Below are positions 15,112 to 22,350 of a DNA stretch of 57,847 nt, one piece after another. Location: contig JBGTGQ010000038.1 in the NCBI GenBank assembly GCA_041746635.1, positions 1 through 57,847 on the forward strand. The letters are read 5' to 3'. Source of the stretch: CAMASH01 sp041746635. Lineage in GTDB: Bacteria > Verrucomicrobiota > Verrucomicrobiia > Chthoniobacterales > Terrimicrobiaceae. The position numbers were made by a program, and so were the translations under genes. Below the pieces are notes generated by a model. The model did no database searches, was not told the DNA's origin, and saw only the letters and a program-made list of their open reading frames with translations. Positions within the stretch are counted from its first letter, which is position 1. Each line of letters begins with the position of its first letter.

Positions 15112-16704
15112 ATGTTGAATTTTTTCCAACGCCGCCGTCTGGTCGAAAAAGGCATGGCCTGCGGCAAAACCCGCCGCACCGTTTCCGAAAGCGACCTCAC
15201 CGAAGCCTTGGAATGCGGCTGGCCGATTCGCGCCCTCATCCTGGCCGGCTTTGTCGGCGGACTGGCGTTGCTGATTTTCTCCGGCCAGCAGGAAGAGCCG
15301 GCCAAAAAATTTCTCCTCTGCCTGCTGATTTTTGTCACGGCGGTGGCCCAGCTTTGGATCAATCACCCCGAGACGCTGCGCACCAACTCCCGACTCGCTC
15401 TCGTCTTTGGTGTGCTGCTTTTCCAGCTCGTCGCCATCAAGATCGTTCTCGCCCAGGCGGCCATGGGGCGCCTCGATCTCCAGCTCGTCCCGCTGCTGGT
15501 TCCGTATGCTTTTGCCCCGCTGGTGCTTTCCGTTTTGCTGGGAAAAAACCACGGCCTTTACGCCGCCGTTTTCTCCAGCCTGTGGGGGGCGCTCCTGGTC
15601 GGTCGCATTGACCCCATTTTTCTCGTCATCTCGCTCATCACCGGATTCATCGCCGTCTATGTCACCATCCAGGTGCGCCGCCGCGGCCGGCTGATCCGGG
15701 CGGGTGTTTATGTGGGCATCGCCACCTGGATCCTGGCCGCCGCCTTCGGACAAATCGGGCCGGTGGTCTGGGAATCCCTCGGCCTGACCGATTGGAAAAT
15801 GATCGGCTACCAAAGCCTGGCCGCCATCGCCACCGGCTTCGGCACGGCCATTCTGGTCAGCGGCATCCTGCCGATCTTGGAAAATCTTTTTCGCATCACG
15901 ACGGACATTTCCTGGCTGGAAATGTCCGACATGAATCACCCTCTCCTCAAACGCCTCAGCCTCGAAGCTCCCGGCACGTACCACCATAGCCTGGCCGTGG
16001 CCAACCTTTCCGAGGCCGCCGCCGAGGCGGTCGGTGCGAATCCCACCATGAGCCGCGTTTGCGCCTATTTTCACGACATCGGGAAACTCGTGAAGCCGGA
16101 ATACTTCTCCGAAAACATCCGCCCCGGTCATAACCCCCACGACGAACTAACCCCGACCATGAGCGCACTCATCATCATCGCGCATGTGAAGGAAGGGGTG
16201 GACCTGGCCCTGAAAAACAGGCTGAACGCCGAGATTGTCAATGTGATCAAGGAACATCACGGCACTTCGCTGGTTTCCTATTTTTATCAGCGCGCCCTCC
16301 AGCAGCAGAATGATGCCAAACTAGGGGGCAAAATCATGAACATGCGCGCCGAGGATATCCCCGACGTTCGCGAGGAAAGTTTCCGTTATCCCGGCCCCCG
16401 TCCGCAGACCAAGGAGGCCGCCATTATCAGCATGGCCGATGCGGTCGAAAGCGCGTCGCGGTCCATGGACCGGCCCACCCCGCAGCGCATCGAGGATTCG
16501 ATCAATAGTTTGGTGGACGACCGTGTGGCCACGCATCAACTCGACGACGCCCCGCTCACTCTGGCGGAGATTCGCAAGATCGCCGAAAGTTTCCGCTTTT
16601 CCCTCGTCAACATGCTGCACGCACGCATCGCTTATCCTTCCAAACGCGAGGACAAGGATTCGTCCGCCAATTCCGCCCGCGGCGAACAGCAGTCGGCCGC
16701 TTGA
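15112..16704 (+). CDS. 7TM-HD phosphodiesterase (PgpH-like, cyclic di-AMP)
   Basis: A 530-residue integral membrane protein with several hydrophobic helices (about residues 40-260, the 7TMR-HDED-like bundle) and a cytoplasmic HD domain: GTYHHSLAVANLSEAAAEA, AYFHDIGKLVKPEYF, NVIKEHHGTSLVSYFY and ISMADAVESASRSM. Family members hydrolyse c-di-AMP. The large extracellular 7TMR-HDED domain seen in long PgpH (about 700-800 residues) is missing, so this is the short form. It sits between phoH and ybeY; its stop overlaps the ybeY start. Confidence 0.88.
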   Translation: MLNFFQRRRLVEKGMACGKTRRTVSESDLTEALECGWPIRALILAGFVGGLALLIFSGQQEEPAKKFLLCLLIFVTAVAQLWINHPETLRTNSRLALVFGVLLFQLVAIKIVLAQAAMGRLDLQLVPLLVPYAFAPLVLSVLLGKNHGLYAAVFSSLWGALLVGRIDPIFLVISLITGFIAVYVTIQVRRRGRLIRAGVYVGIATWILAAAFGQIGPVVWESLGLTDWKMIGYQSLAAIATGFGTAILVSGILPILENLFRITTDISWLEMSDMNHPLLKRLSLEAPGTYHHSLAVANLSEAAAEAVGANPTMSRVCAYFHDIGKLVKPEYFSENIRPGHNPHDELTPTMSALIIIAHVKEGVDLALKNRLNAEIVNVIKEHHGTSLVSYFYQRALQQQNDAKLGGKIMNMRAEDIPDVREESFRYPGPRPQTKEAAIISMADAVESASRSMDRPTPQRIEDSINSLVDDRVATHQLDDAPLTLAEIRKIAESFRFSLVNMLHARIAYPSKREDKDSSANSARGEQQSAA

Positions 16705-17135
16705 TTGGGTTGGAAATCAACAACCGCCAGCGCGGCATTTCCTTCGATCTCGATTTCATCGCGCGCATGGCGCAGGTGGCGCATCCATTCTGTCTTGCGG
16801 CCAACCGGTCGGACACCGTGCCGCTGGCGCAGTTGACGGAGATCGCGGTCTCGCTTCTGAGCGACCGGAGAATCGCGCAGGTTCACCGGGAATTTTTCGA
16901 CGACCCGACGCCCACCGATGTGATCACCTTCCAACACGGGGAACTCTTGCTTGGTGCCGGGGTGGTGGCCGACAATGCTCAAACGTTCGGTCGCAGCATC
17001 AATGAGGAAGCCGCGCTGTGCGTCATTCACGGCCTATTGCACCTCGCAGGCTGGGACGACCTCACCGCCGCTGAGGCAAAAAAAATGGCAGCGCGGCAGG
17101 AACAGATTTTCAAGATGGCCCGGCGGATGCTATGA
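16701..17135 (+). CDS. ybeY: Endoribonuclease YbeY
   Basis: A 144-residue metal-dependent RNase for rRNA maturation and 70S quality control. The family core is VHREFFDDPTPTDVITF, then EEAALCVIHGLLHLAGWDD. The metal motif normally reads H-G-x-L-H-L-x-G-Y-D-H; here the third ligand is Asp in place of His, while the first two His are kept. Start is TTG at 16701 overlapping the pgpH stop; TTG 16710 is an alternative. Placement directly after phoH and pgpH supports the assignment. Confidence 0.9.
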   Translation: MIGLEINNRQRGISFDLDFIARMAQVAHPFCLAANRSDTVPLAQLTEIAVSLLSDRRIAQVHREFFDDPTPTDVITFQHGELLLGAGVVADNAQTFGRSINEEAALCVIHGLLHLAGWDDLTAAEAKKMAARQEQIFKMARRML

Positions 17136-17150
17136 TCTCCGGCTATCACC

Positions 17151-17738
17151 ATGAAAAAAATTGCCAGTCCGGGACGCGATCCTGCGGAAGATCCTCATCT
17201 CGATCTGCTGCGGGCTGTCCGTCTTTGCCATCCGGGCTGGGATGCCTTGGGCCGAATCACCTTCTCTGCTGACGCCAGGCAGACTCCGCCCTGGCAAAAA
17301 TGGCGGACGGATATTTTCCTGACCATCTTGCGCCCCCAACTTCAGGCTGCTTATCACGCCGCGACCTCCGCGGATTGGCGCGACCTCGCCGCGGGCGATC
17401 TGGCCCTTGAAGGGGCGTTGCCCACCGAATCCGCCGCCGTCAGCCGGCGCGCCGGGGCGGCCTTGATGACTGAGTATGATGCTCCCGCGGCCGAGAGGCT
17501 TTGGACGCGCTATCGCAATCTGGTCGCCGCCGGTTCGTCCCCCGGCCATCTGGCCATCGCGCTGGCGGTGCGCGCGGCTGCGTTTCATTTTCCTCCCTCG
17601 ACCCTGATTTCCGCGTATGTTTTTCTGGAGGCCCGCGGCGGACTGTCCGGCCGGGACATGCCTGCCTGGATAGAGATGGTCGAACAATGCCTGCCCGACG
17701 AGGGTCCGGCCATGAGCCCGCAAATCAAGGTGGCATGA
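17151..17738 (+). CDS. Hypothetical protein upstream of clpS
   Basis: A 195-residue, probably all-helical cytoplasmic protein (LAIALAVRAAAFHFPPSTL, AAERLWTRYRNLVAAG) with no signal peptide or transmembrane segment. I do not recognise a family. Its last four bases overlap the ATG of clpS (ATGA at 17735-17738), so it is translationally coupled to clpS and DUF2017. By position it could relate to proteolysis or to the YbeY group, but the sequence does not say. Confidence 0.75.
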   Translation: MKKIASPGRDPAEDPHLDLLRAVRLCHPGWDALGRITFSADARQTPPWQKWRTDIFLTILRPQLQAAYHAATSADWRDLAAGDLALEGALPTESAAVSRRAGAALMTEYDAPAAERLWTRYRNLVAAGSSPGHLAIALAVRAAAFHFPPSTLISAYVFLEARGGLSGRDMPAWIEMVEQCLPDEGPAMSPQIKVA

Positions 17739-18031
17739 AAGTTGTGGGCGACGTCCAAGAAGCACCCGCAAAAAAGGCGCGGGCGAAACTCGCTGCCGAA
17801 CTGCCTTGGAGTGTGGTGGTGCACAACGATCCGGTGAACCTGATGAGCTATGTCACCTTGATTTTCCGCAAAGTCTTCGGCTTTCCCCGCGAGAAGGCCG
17901 AAAGACACATGCTCGAGGTGCACCAGAAGGGCCGCTCGATTGTTTGGTCGGGCGGGCGCGAGCAAGCCGAGTTCTACGTGCAGCAACTGCACTCCCATTT
18001 GCTGCTGGCTACCATCGAGCGCGGAGATTAA
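17735..18031 (+). CDS. clpS: ATP-dependent Clp protease adaptor ClpS
   Basis: A 98-residue ClpS: flexible N-terminal tail then VVVHNDPVNLMSYVTLIFRK, MLEVHQKGRSIVW and QLHSHLLLATIER. The HNDPVN loop includes the conserved Asn-Asp that contacts the alpha-amino group of N-degron substrates, which ClpS hands to ClpAP or ClpCP. The sequence form (NDPVNLMSYVT) is closest to what I know from actinobacterial ClpS. ATG 17735 is chosen from the domain start and the ATGA coupling. Confidence 0.92.
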   Translation: MKVVGDVQEAPAKKARAKLAAELPWSVVVHNDPVNLMSYVTLIFRKVFGFPREKAERHMLEVHQKGRSIVWSGGREQAEFYVQQLHSHLLLATIERGD

Positions 18032-18036
18032 ACGCC

Positions 18037-18522
18037 ATGGAATTTTATGAAACCACGGAGGGACGGCTGGGCCTGCGGGACATTCCCCCGGTGCTGGCGG
18101 ACTTGCTGCGCCAGATCCCCCACTCGGGCGACCGGGATTCCGACGAGGTGGAAGAACGCTTTTTCCCCCATCCTTCGCATGACCCCGAGGAGGAAGGGCT
18201 GCGGGATGACTGGCGGGCGCATGTGGAGCCGGAATTGCACGACGCGTTTCAATCCGCGCGCTCGGTGGTCGAGGCCGATCTGCGCGGGATGAAAGACGGG
18301 GATGACGCCTTCGCGTTGGAGTTTTCCAAAGGGCACGCTGAAGCGTGGCTCAGTGCCCTGAACCAGGCCCGCCTGGCCTTGGTGACCGAGCATCGCTTCA
18401 CGGAAAAGCAACTCTCCGGCGCGCGTCCCTCGCAGATTCGCAACGAGCGCGACCTCGCCCTGCTCCAGCTTACCCTCTACGAGTACATCCAACACTGGCT
18501 CGTGGAAGTGCTGGAGCCCTGA
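18037..18522 (+). CDS. DUF2017-like protein
   Basis: A 161-residue acidic soluble protein beginning EFYETTEGRLGLRDIPP and ending in a helix LLQLTLYEYIQHWLVEVLEP. The layout and its place 5 bp after clpS match DUF2017, a family best known next to clpS in Actinobacteria, where its role is unclear. ATG 18037 is used; a longer frame from 17806 only overlaps clpS. It is followed 5 bp later by recO. Confidence 0.7.
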   Translation: MEFYETTEGRLGLRDIPPVLADLLRQIPHSGDRDSDEVEERFFPHPSHDPEEEGLRDDWRAHVEPELHDAFQSARSVVEADLRGMKDGDDAFALEFSKGHAEAWLSALNQARLALVTEHRFTEKQLSGARPSQIRNERDLALLQLTLYEYIQHWLVEVLEP

Positions 18523-18527
18523 GCGTG

Positions 18528-19097
18528 ATGGAACAGACGCCGGCCATCCTGCTGCGTAAAACTCCCTGGTCGGATACCAGCCTCATCATCACCTGGCTCA
18601 CGGAAAAATCCGGCACCGTGCGAACGGTGGCCCGGGGTGCCCGCAAACCTGGCAATCCTTTCGCCGGCAAGCTGGATCTTTTTTTCCTCGCCGACATTTC
18701 CTTTCTCCTCAGCCGCCGGGGCGATCTGCACACGCTGCGCGAGGCGGTGGTTGTATCTTCCTTTGATGCCACCCGGGCCGGCAGCGCGGGCTTTTACCTC
18801 GCCGCCTATTTTGCGGAACTTTCCGGTCACACTGCGCCCGCCATGCAACCGGCCCCGGAGATCTTTGACCTGCTGCGCCGGGCCATCGCCTACCTCCAAA
18901 AAACGCCGGCCAATGAAAAAGCCTTGGAGCATTTTGAGCGGGAACTATGCCGCATTCTGGGGGTTCATGACACCGCCGGAGCGGTCAGTTCGCAACAAGG
19001 CCTGGCCTCGCTCGGCGGGGGGATACCCCGTTCCCGCGCCGCCGCCAGGGCTTTCCTCGGGATAAAATCCTCTCGCCCCGAGACCGGGCCGGAGTAA
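18528..19097 (+). CDS. recO: DNA repair protein RecO
   Basis: A 189-residue RecO: N-terminal OB-fold with PAILLRKTPWSDTSLIITWL, VRTVARGARKPGNPFAGKL and LREAVVVSSF, then the helical domain (YLAAYFAELSGH, HFERELCRILG). RecO loads RecA on SSB-coated DNA with RecF/RecR. The protein is shorter than the usual 230-250 residues and lacks the Cys4 zinc knuckle found in many members; the C-terminus is probably a natural short form as there is no disruption. Start ATG 18528 follows the DUF2017 stop by 5 bp. Confidence 0.88.
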   Translation: MEQTPAILLRKTPWSDTSLIITWLTEKSGTVRTVARGARKPGNPFAGKLDLFFLADISFLLSRRGDLHTLREAVVVSSFDATRAGSAGFYLAAYFAELSGHTAPAMQPAPEIFDLLRRAIAYLQKTPANEKALEHFERELCRILGVHDTAGAVSSQQGLASLGGGIPRSRAAARAFLGIKSSRPETGPE

Positions 19098-19112
19098 GAT
19101 CAGATATCGCCC

Positions 19113-19937
19113 ATGCAAACAACCGCCAATCTCTGGGAGGTGCTCTGCCGGGATCTGGAATCGGAACGCCAGACCGCCAAGGCTGAGCAATACCAGGAAA
19201 TCGCCCGCAAATTTCTCGACTCCTCGCGTCGGGTTTTGCGCCCGGACAGCCCGCGTCTGTGCGATGCCATTGAAATCGCCGGGGATGTTCACCAAGCGGC
19301 CGGCCAGTTGCAGGAAGCCACCGTAAATTTCAAGGACGCCCTCGACAGATCGCGGCAAGTCGGTCCCGCCACCGCCACCGCACGGCTCGCCGCCAAGCTT
19401 GCGCTCGTGCTGGATTCTCAGGGAGAAACCAACGAGGCAAGGGCCTATTACGAAGAAGCGATCTTGCTCTACGAGACCATGCGTGACCATTCCCAGCACA
19501 CCATGCTGCTCAACCAGCTAGGTGCCCTCTGCAAGAACCAGGGTGACATGGCCGCCGCGGAAAAATACTACATGCACGCGATGGAGGTCGCCGGCATGGT
19601 CCATGGGCAAAATCACCCCGAAACCGCCACTGCGGCCAATAATCTCGGCGTCGCCTGCATCGAGACCCGCGATTTTGTCAAAGCCGAGAACCTGCACATG
19701 CAGGCCCTTTCCATCCGGGAAAAATGCTATGGAGCCATGCACCCCGAGGTCGCCCAATCCATGGCCAATCTCGCCGTGGTCTATCACCTCATGGGCAGTC
19801 ACCAGAAAGCTCGGGCCTTCTATGAGGGTGCGTTAAATACCTTCAAACGTTTCCGTGCCGGGAACGACCCCGAAGTGCAGACCGTTCAGGCCAACTACGA
19901 ATCGCTCCTCCAGCAGACGGAACAATCCGGTTCATGA
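19113..19937 (+). CDS. TPR-repeat protein
   Basis: A 274-residue soluble protein built mainly of tetratricopeptide repeats of the kinesin-light-chain type: AAKLALVLDSQGETNEARAY, LNQLGALCKNQGDMAAAEKY, NNLGVACIETRDFVKAENLH and ANLAVVYHLMGSHQKARAFY. At least five repeats cover residues about 55-255. It has no signal peptide, so it is likely a cytoplasmic scaffold. The last codons overlap the rfaE2 start (ATGA at 19934-19937). Confidence 0.85.
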   Translation: MQTTANLWEVLCRDLESERQTAKAEQYQEIARKFLDSSRRVLRPDSPRLCDAIEIAGDVHQAAGQLQEATVNFKDALDRSRQVGPATATARLAAKLALVLDSQGETNEARAYYEEAILLYETMRDHSQHTMLLNQLGALCKNQGDMAAAEKYYMHAMEVAGMVHGQNHPETATAANNLGVACIETRDFVKAENLHMQALSIREKCYGAMHPEVAQSMANLAVVYHLMGSHQKARAFYEGALNTFKRFRAGNDPEVQTVQANYESLLQQTEQSGS

Positions 19938-20437
19938 GTCACGGAATTCTTACGGCCGCCGCCGCCCGGGAATGGCGCGACCGGCTTCAGGCCGAAGGCA
20001 AAAAGCTCGTCTTCACCAACGGCAGTTTCGACATCCTGCACCGCGGCCATGTCACCTATCTCGAATGCGCCCGAGCCCAAGGCGACGCTCTTATCATCGG
20101 CCTGAACAGTGACGCCTCCGTCCGCCGCTACAAAGGTCCCACCCGCCCCGTCAATCCGCAGGACGACCGCGCCTTCGTGCTCTCCTCTTTGCGTGCTGTC
20201 GATGGCGTCGTGGTGTTCGACGAGGACGAACCGCGCGAACTCATTGAAAAAATTCTTCCCCATGTGCTGGTCAAAGGCCGGGATTGGGCGCACTACGTTA
20301 GCGGACGCGAAGTCGTCGAAGCCAACGGCGGATGCGTCATCCTCGCCGACATGGTCGAAGGCCGCTCCACCACCAACGTCATTGACCGGATTCTTAAATC
20401 CCGTCCACCGGAGCCGGGCGACGAAGGTAAGCCATAG
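19934..20437 (+). CDS. rfaE2: Heptose 1-phosphate adenylyltransferase (RfaE domain II)
   Basis: A 167-residue nucleotidyltransferase equivalent to the C-terminal half of HldE, making ADP-heptose. It shows FTNGSFDILHRGHVTYLE with the HxGH motif, GLNSDASVRRYKGPTRPVN, and LVKGRDWAHYVSGREVV. It is separated from the kinase hldA by about 8 kb, so heptose synthesis is split over two operons. The gene is translationally coupled to the TPR gene; a link between the two products is not evident from sequence. Confidence 0.93.
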   Translation: MSHGILTAAAAREWRDRLQAEGKKLVFTNGSFDILHRGHVTYLECARAQGDALIIGLNSDASVRRYKGPTRPVNPQDDRAFVLSSLRAVDGVVVFDEDEPRELIEKILPHVLVKGRDWAHYVSGREVVEANGGCVILADMVEGRSTTNVIDRILKSRPPEPGDEGKP

Positions 20438-20471
20438 CGCCCTTTTGCGCGTCGTCAGGGGTGATTTCTCA

Positions 20472-20499
20472 TTGACAGACCCCCTTTCAGCCATAGGAT
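20472..20499 (+). promoter_or_regulatory. Candidate sigma-70 promoter for rpoZ-smpB
   Basis: TTGACA (20472-20477), a 16-base spacer, then TAGGAT (20494-20499), 40 bases before the rpoZ ATG. The -35 is perfect and the -10 matches four of six. It lies in the 101-bp gap after rfaE2. Confidence 0.5.
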
Positions 20500-20538
20500 C
20501 CCCCTTCCGTGCGATTCCCTCGCCGATCAGGTGACTCT

Positions 20539-20754
20539 ATGAACAGCAATTTTATCGAAGAAGCTTCCAAAGTGATTAACGAGCCGCAAATTCTCATCAA
20601 CATGGTGTCCAAGCGCGTCCGCCAGCTTAGTGCCGGCAGCCGCCCGATGGTTTTGGTCGAGCCCCGCATGGGTCTTTCCGACATCGCCCTGGCCGAAATC
20701 GCCCAAGGCAAGCTCACCGTCACCCGCGTTCCCACCGAGGAAACGCCGAAATAG
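20539..20754 (+). CDS. rpoZ: RNA polymerase omega subunit
   Basis: A 71-residue protein with the omega core: NEPQILINMVSKRVRQLSAG, then LVEPRMGLSDIALAEIAQGK. Omega binds the beta-prime C-terminus and aids RNA polymerase assembly and ppGpp response. ATG 20539 follows the candidate promoter; an ATG-like extension at 20509 adds an unrelated leader. The next gene, smpB, starts 26 bp later. Confidence 0.85.
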   Translation: MNSNFIEEASKVINEPQILINMVSKRVRQLSAGSRPMVLVEPRMGLSDIALAEIAQGKLTVTRVPTEETPK

Positions 20755-20780
20755 TCCACCGCTGAATAAGCGGGCGCCTT

Positions 20781-21239
20781 ATGTCCGCCGATATTGTCAC
20801 CAACCGCAAGGCCCTCCGGGAATACCATATCCTGGAAACCCTCGAAGCCGGGATCGAACTCAAAGGCACCGAGGTCAAATCCATCCGGGCCGGTAATGTC
20901 CAATTGCAGGGCTCCTTTGCCCGCATCGAGGGCCGTCAGCTCTATCTTTTCGATAGCGACATCCAGCCCTACACTCGCGCCAGCCACGAGCAGCACGAGC
21001 CCAAGCGTCGCCGCCGTCTCCTCATCCACCGCCAGGAACTCGAAAAATTGGCCGCCGCCACCGAACAAGCCGGCTGCACCCTCGTGGCCCTCCGGATGTA
21101 TTGGAAAAAAAACCACATCAAGATCCAACTCGGCCTCGGCAAGGGCAAGGTCAACGCCGACAAGCGCGCCGACCTAAAAAAACGCGTACAGGACCGCGAA
21201 ACCCAGCGCGTGCTGGCGGGTATTCAGCGGAGGAGTTAG
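20781..21239 (+). CDS. smpB: tmRNA-binding protein SmpB
   Basis: A 152-residue SmpB, partner of tmRNA in rescuing stalled ribosomes. The family stretches are TNRKALREYHILETLEAGIE, LKGTEVKSIRAGNVQLQGSF, HEQHEPKRRRRLLIHRQEL and GKGKVNADKRADLKKR. The positively charged C-terminal tail (VQDRETQRVLAGIQRRS) is shorter in Lys than in E. coli. No ssrA (tmRNA) gene is visible downstream. The 63 bases after it hold nothing recognisable. Confidence 0.95.
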   Translation: MSADIVTNRKALREYHILETLEAGIELKGTEVKSIRAGNVQLQGSFARIEGRQLYLFDSDIQPYTRASHEQHEPKRRRRLLIHRQELEKLAAATEQAGCTLVALRMYWKKNHIKIQLGLGKGKVNADKRADLKKRVQDRETQRVLAGIQRRS

Positions 21240-21302
21240 GGTTTTTTAGCAACGCTCGAGACCAGCTTTCTTGGGCGATCCGGGTTGGATCGCATCGCAT
21301 GC

Positions 21303-21524
21303 TCAGGGTGGGTATGTCGAATAACGTCTGCGTGAGCGTAGAGCGCGAATCAGAAGAATGCCTATGCCGATGAGGGCACACCCTGCACCGAAAAGCGAGA
21401 CCAGAAGCATGCCGTCGCTTCCTTGCGCCATCCATCCCCCGAAGAAGAACACTAAAGCCATTGGGGTGCACAAGACTGCCAAGAGAATCAGGATCAAAGA
21501 GAGAAAGGTGGTTCGATGAGACAT
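21303..21524 (-). CDS. Small two-helix membrane protein
   Basis: A 73-residue protein with two clear hydrophobic helices (LSLILILLAVLCTPMALVFF and LLVSLFGAGCALIGIGILLI) and a basic C-terminus (RALRSRRRYSTYPP), so probably an inner-membrane hairpin. A purine-rich GGAAGGCAGG stretch lies upstream of the start on the minus strand. It begins 36 bp after the stop of the next minus-strand membrane protein and may share its transcript. No family recognised. Confidence 0.5.
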   Translation of the reverse strand: MSHRTTFLSLILILLAVLCTPMALVFFFGGWMAQGSDGMLLVSLFGAGCALIGIGILLIRALRSRRRYSTYPP

Positions 21525-21559
21525 AACTTTTTTCCTGCCTTCCTGCTTTCTTTAGAGCC

Positions 21560-21979
21560 TCAGTTCCGAAGCCCGAGGAAGGCTTTGCGTCCGCACCACA
21601 GCAGGAAGGCCGCCAGCAAGACAATCAGAATGATGACGGGATTGAAAAGCCCGTCGCCCTTGGTGATAAAGGTGTGGAAGGCGAGGATGTTGATGATAAT
21701 GGGGCCGAGGACGAGCAGGCCAAAGTTGCGGGTGGCGGGGATGGCTACGAGGATGCCGCCGAGGAGTTCGCAGAGTTTGACGAAGCCGAGGTAGCCCGAG
21801 GGGCCGAAGGCGGCCATAAACATCGCAACGGGGGTGCCGGGGGGCAACTCCGGGGTGGGAGCGAGCTTGAGCAGGACCATAAGGGAGAAAACGATGAAAA
21901 GCAGGCCGAGCAGGCCTCCGGCGATGTTGGCGGCGATTTTCACGCGGGCGCTTTTATCCTTTTGTCGTTCCGGTGACAA
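21560..21979 (-). CDS. DoxX-like small membrane protein
   Basis: A 139-residue protein with four hydrophobic helices: NIAGGLLGLLFIVFSLMVLL, the middle GFVKLCELLGGILVAIP and LLVLGPIIINILAFHTFI, and a C-terminal IILIVLLAAFLLW. The central K-x-x-E-x-x-G-x-L pattern is typical of DoxX/SURF4-like proteins, whose biochemical role is mostly unknown. It ends in a basic tail and probably forms a two-gene unit with the small membrane protein downstream. Confidence 0.7.
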   Translation of the reverse strand: MSPERQKDKSARVKIAANIAGGLLGLLFIVFSLMVLLKLAPTPELPPGTPVAMFMAAFGPSGYLGFVKLCELLGGILVAIPATRNFGLLVLGPIIINILAFHTFITKGDGLFNPVIILIVLLAAFLLWCGRKAFLGLRN

Positions 21980-21994
21980 GCCGGTCGATCAAAT

Positions 21995-22060
21995 ACAGGG
22001 AGCACAGGCACCCTGCCTGTGTAGGCTGTCGTTTACAGACAGAATGCCTGTGCTCCCTGT
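21995..22060. repeat. Palindromic doublet, CAGGGAGCACAGGC family
   Basis: A 66-bp element bounded by a perfect 16-bp inverted repeat (ACAGGGAGCACAGGCA at 21995 and its complement ending at 22060). Each half also folds on its own (ACAGGC-ACCCT-GCCTGT and a similar right arm ACAGAC-AGAAT-GCCTGT), so it has the REPIN-like doublet form. It sits between the DoxX-like gene and a 45-residue gene. Only one copy is seen in the window. Confidence 0.7.
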
Positions 22061-22087
22061 TGGAGGGGTATTCACCCTCGGGTGGGC

Positions 22088-22225
22088 TTACTTCTTTTTC
22101 GCTGGAGCGGGCCGGGCGGCCTGCTTGGCGGCGGCGGCATTTTGTTTTTGCTGGTTCGCGCCGGCGGTCTTGGACTGCTTTTGCGAGGATTTCTTCTGGT
22201 TGGCTTTTGGTGAACGGTCGCCCAT
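22088..22225 (-). CDS. Very small basic protein (45 residues)
   Basis: A 45-residue reading frame starting MGDRSPKANQKKSSQKQSK and ending in AAAAKQAARPAPAKKK. It is almost entirely Lys, Gln, Ala, Ser and Pro, and likely disordered. Tiny proteins beginning MGDRSPK occur widely in bacteria without a known role, which supports it as real. It lies between the palindrome and pabB in an otherwise empty stretch; 22226-22350 holds nothing else I can support. Confidence 0.6.
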   Translation of the reverse strand: MGDRSPKANQKKSSQKQSKTAGANQQKQNAAAAKQAARPAPAKKK

Positions 22226-22350
22226 GGTTTTGTTTGGAGTTTGGAGTTTTCTCCGGGCGGGGAATCCGCCGCGAAGGTGATGCCGTTATCTGCTCCGGCT
22301 TCCCATTTGTAAACAGTGGCGGCGGAATTTGTTTGCATTTTGAGCCTTGC

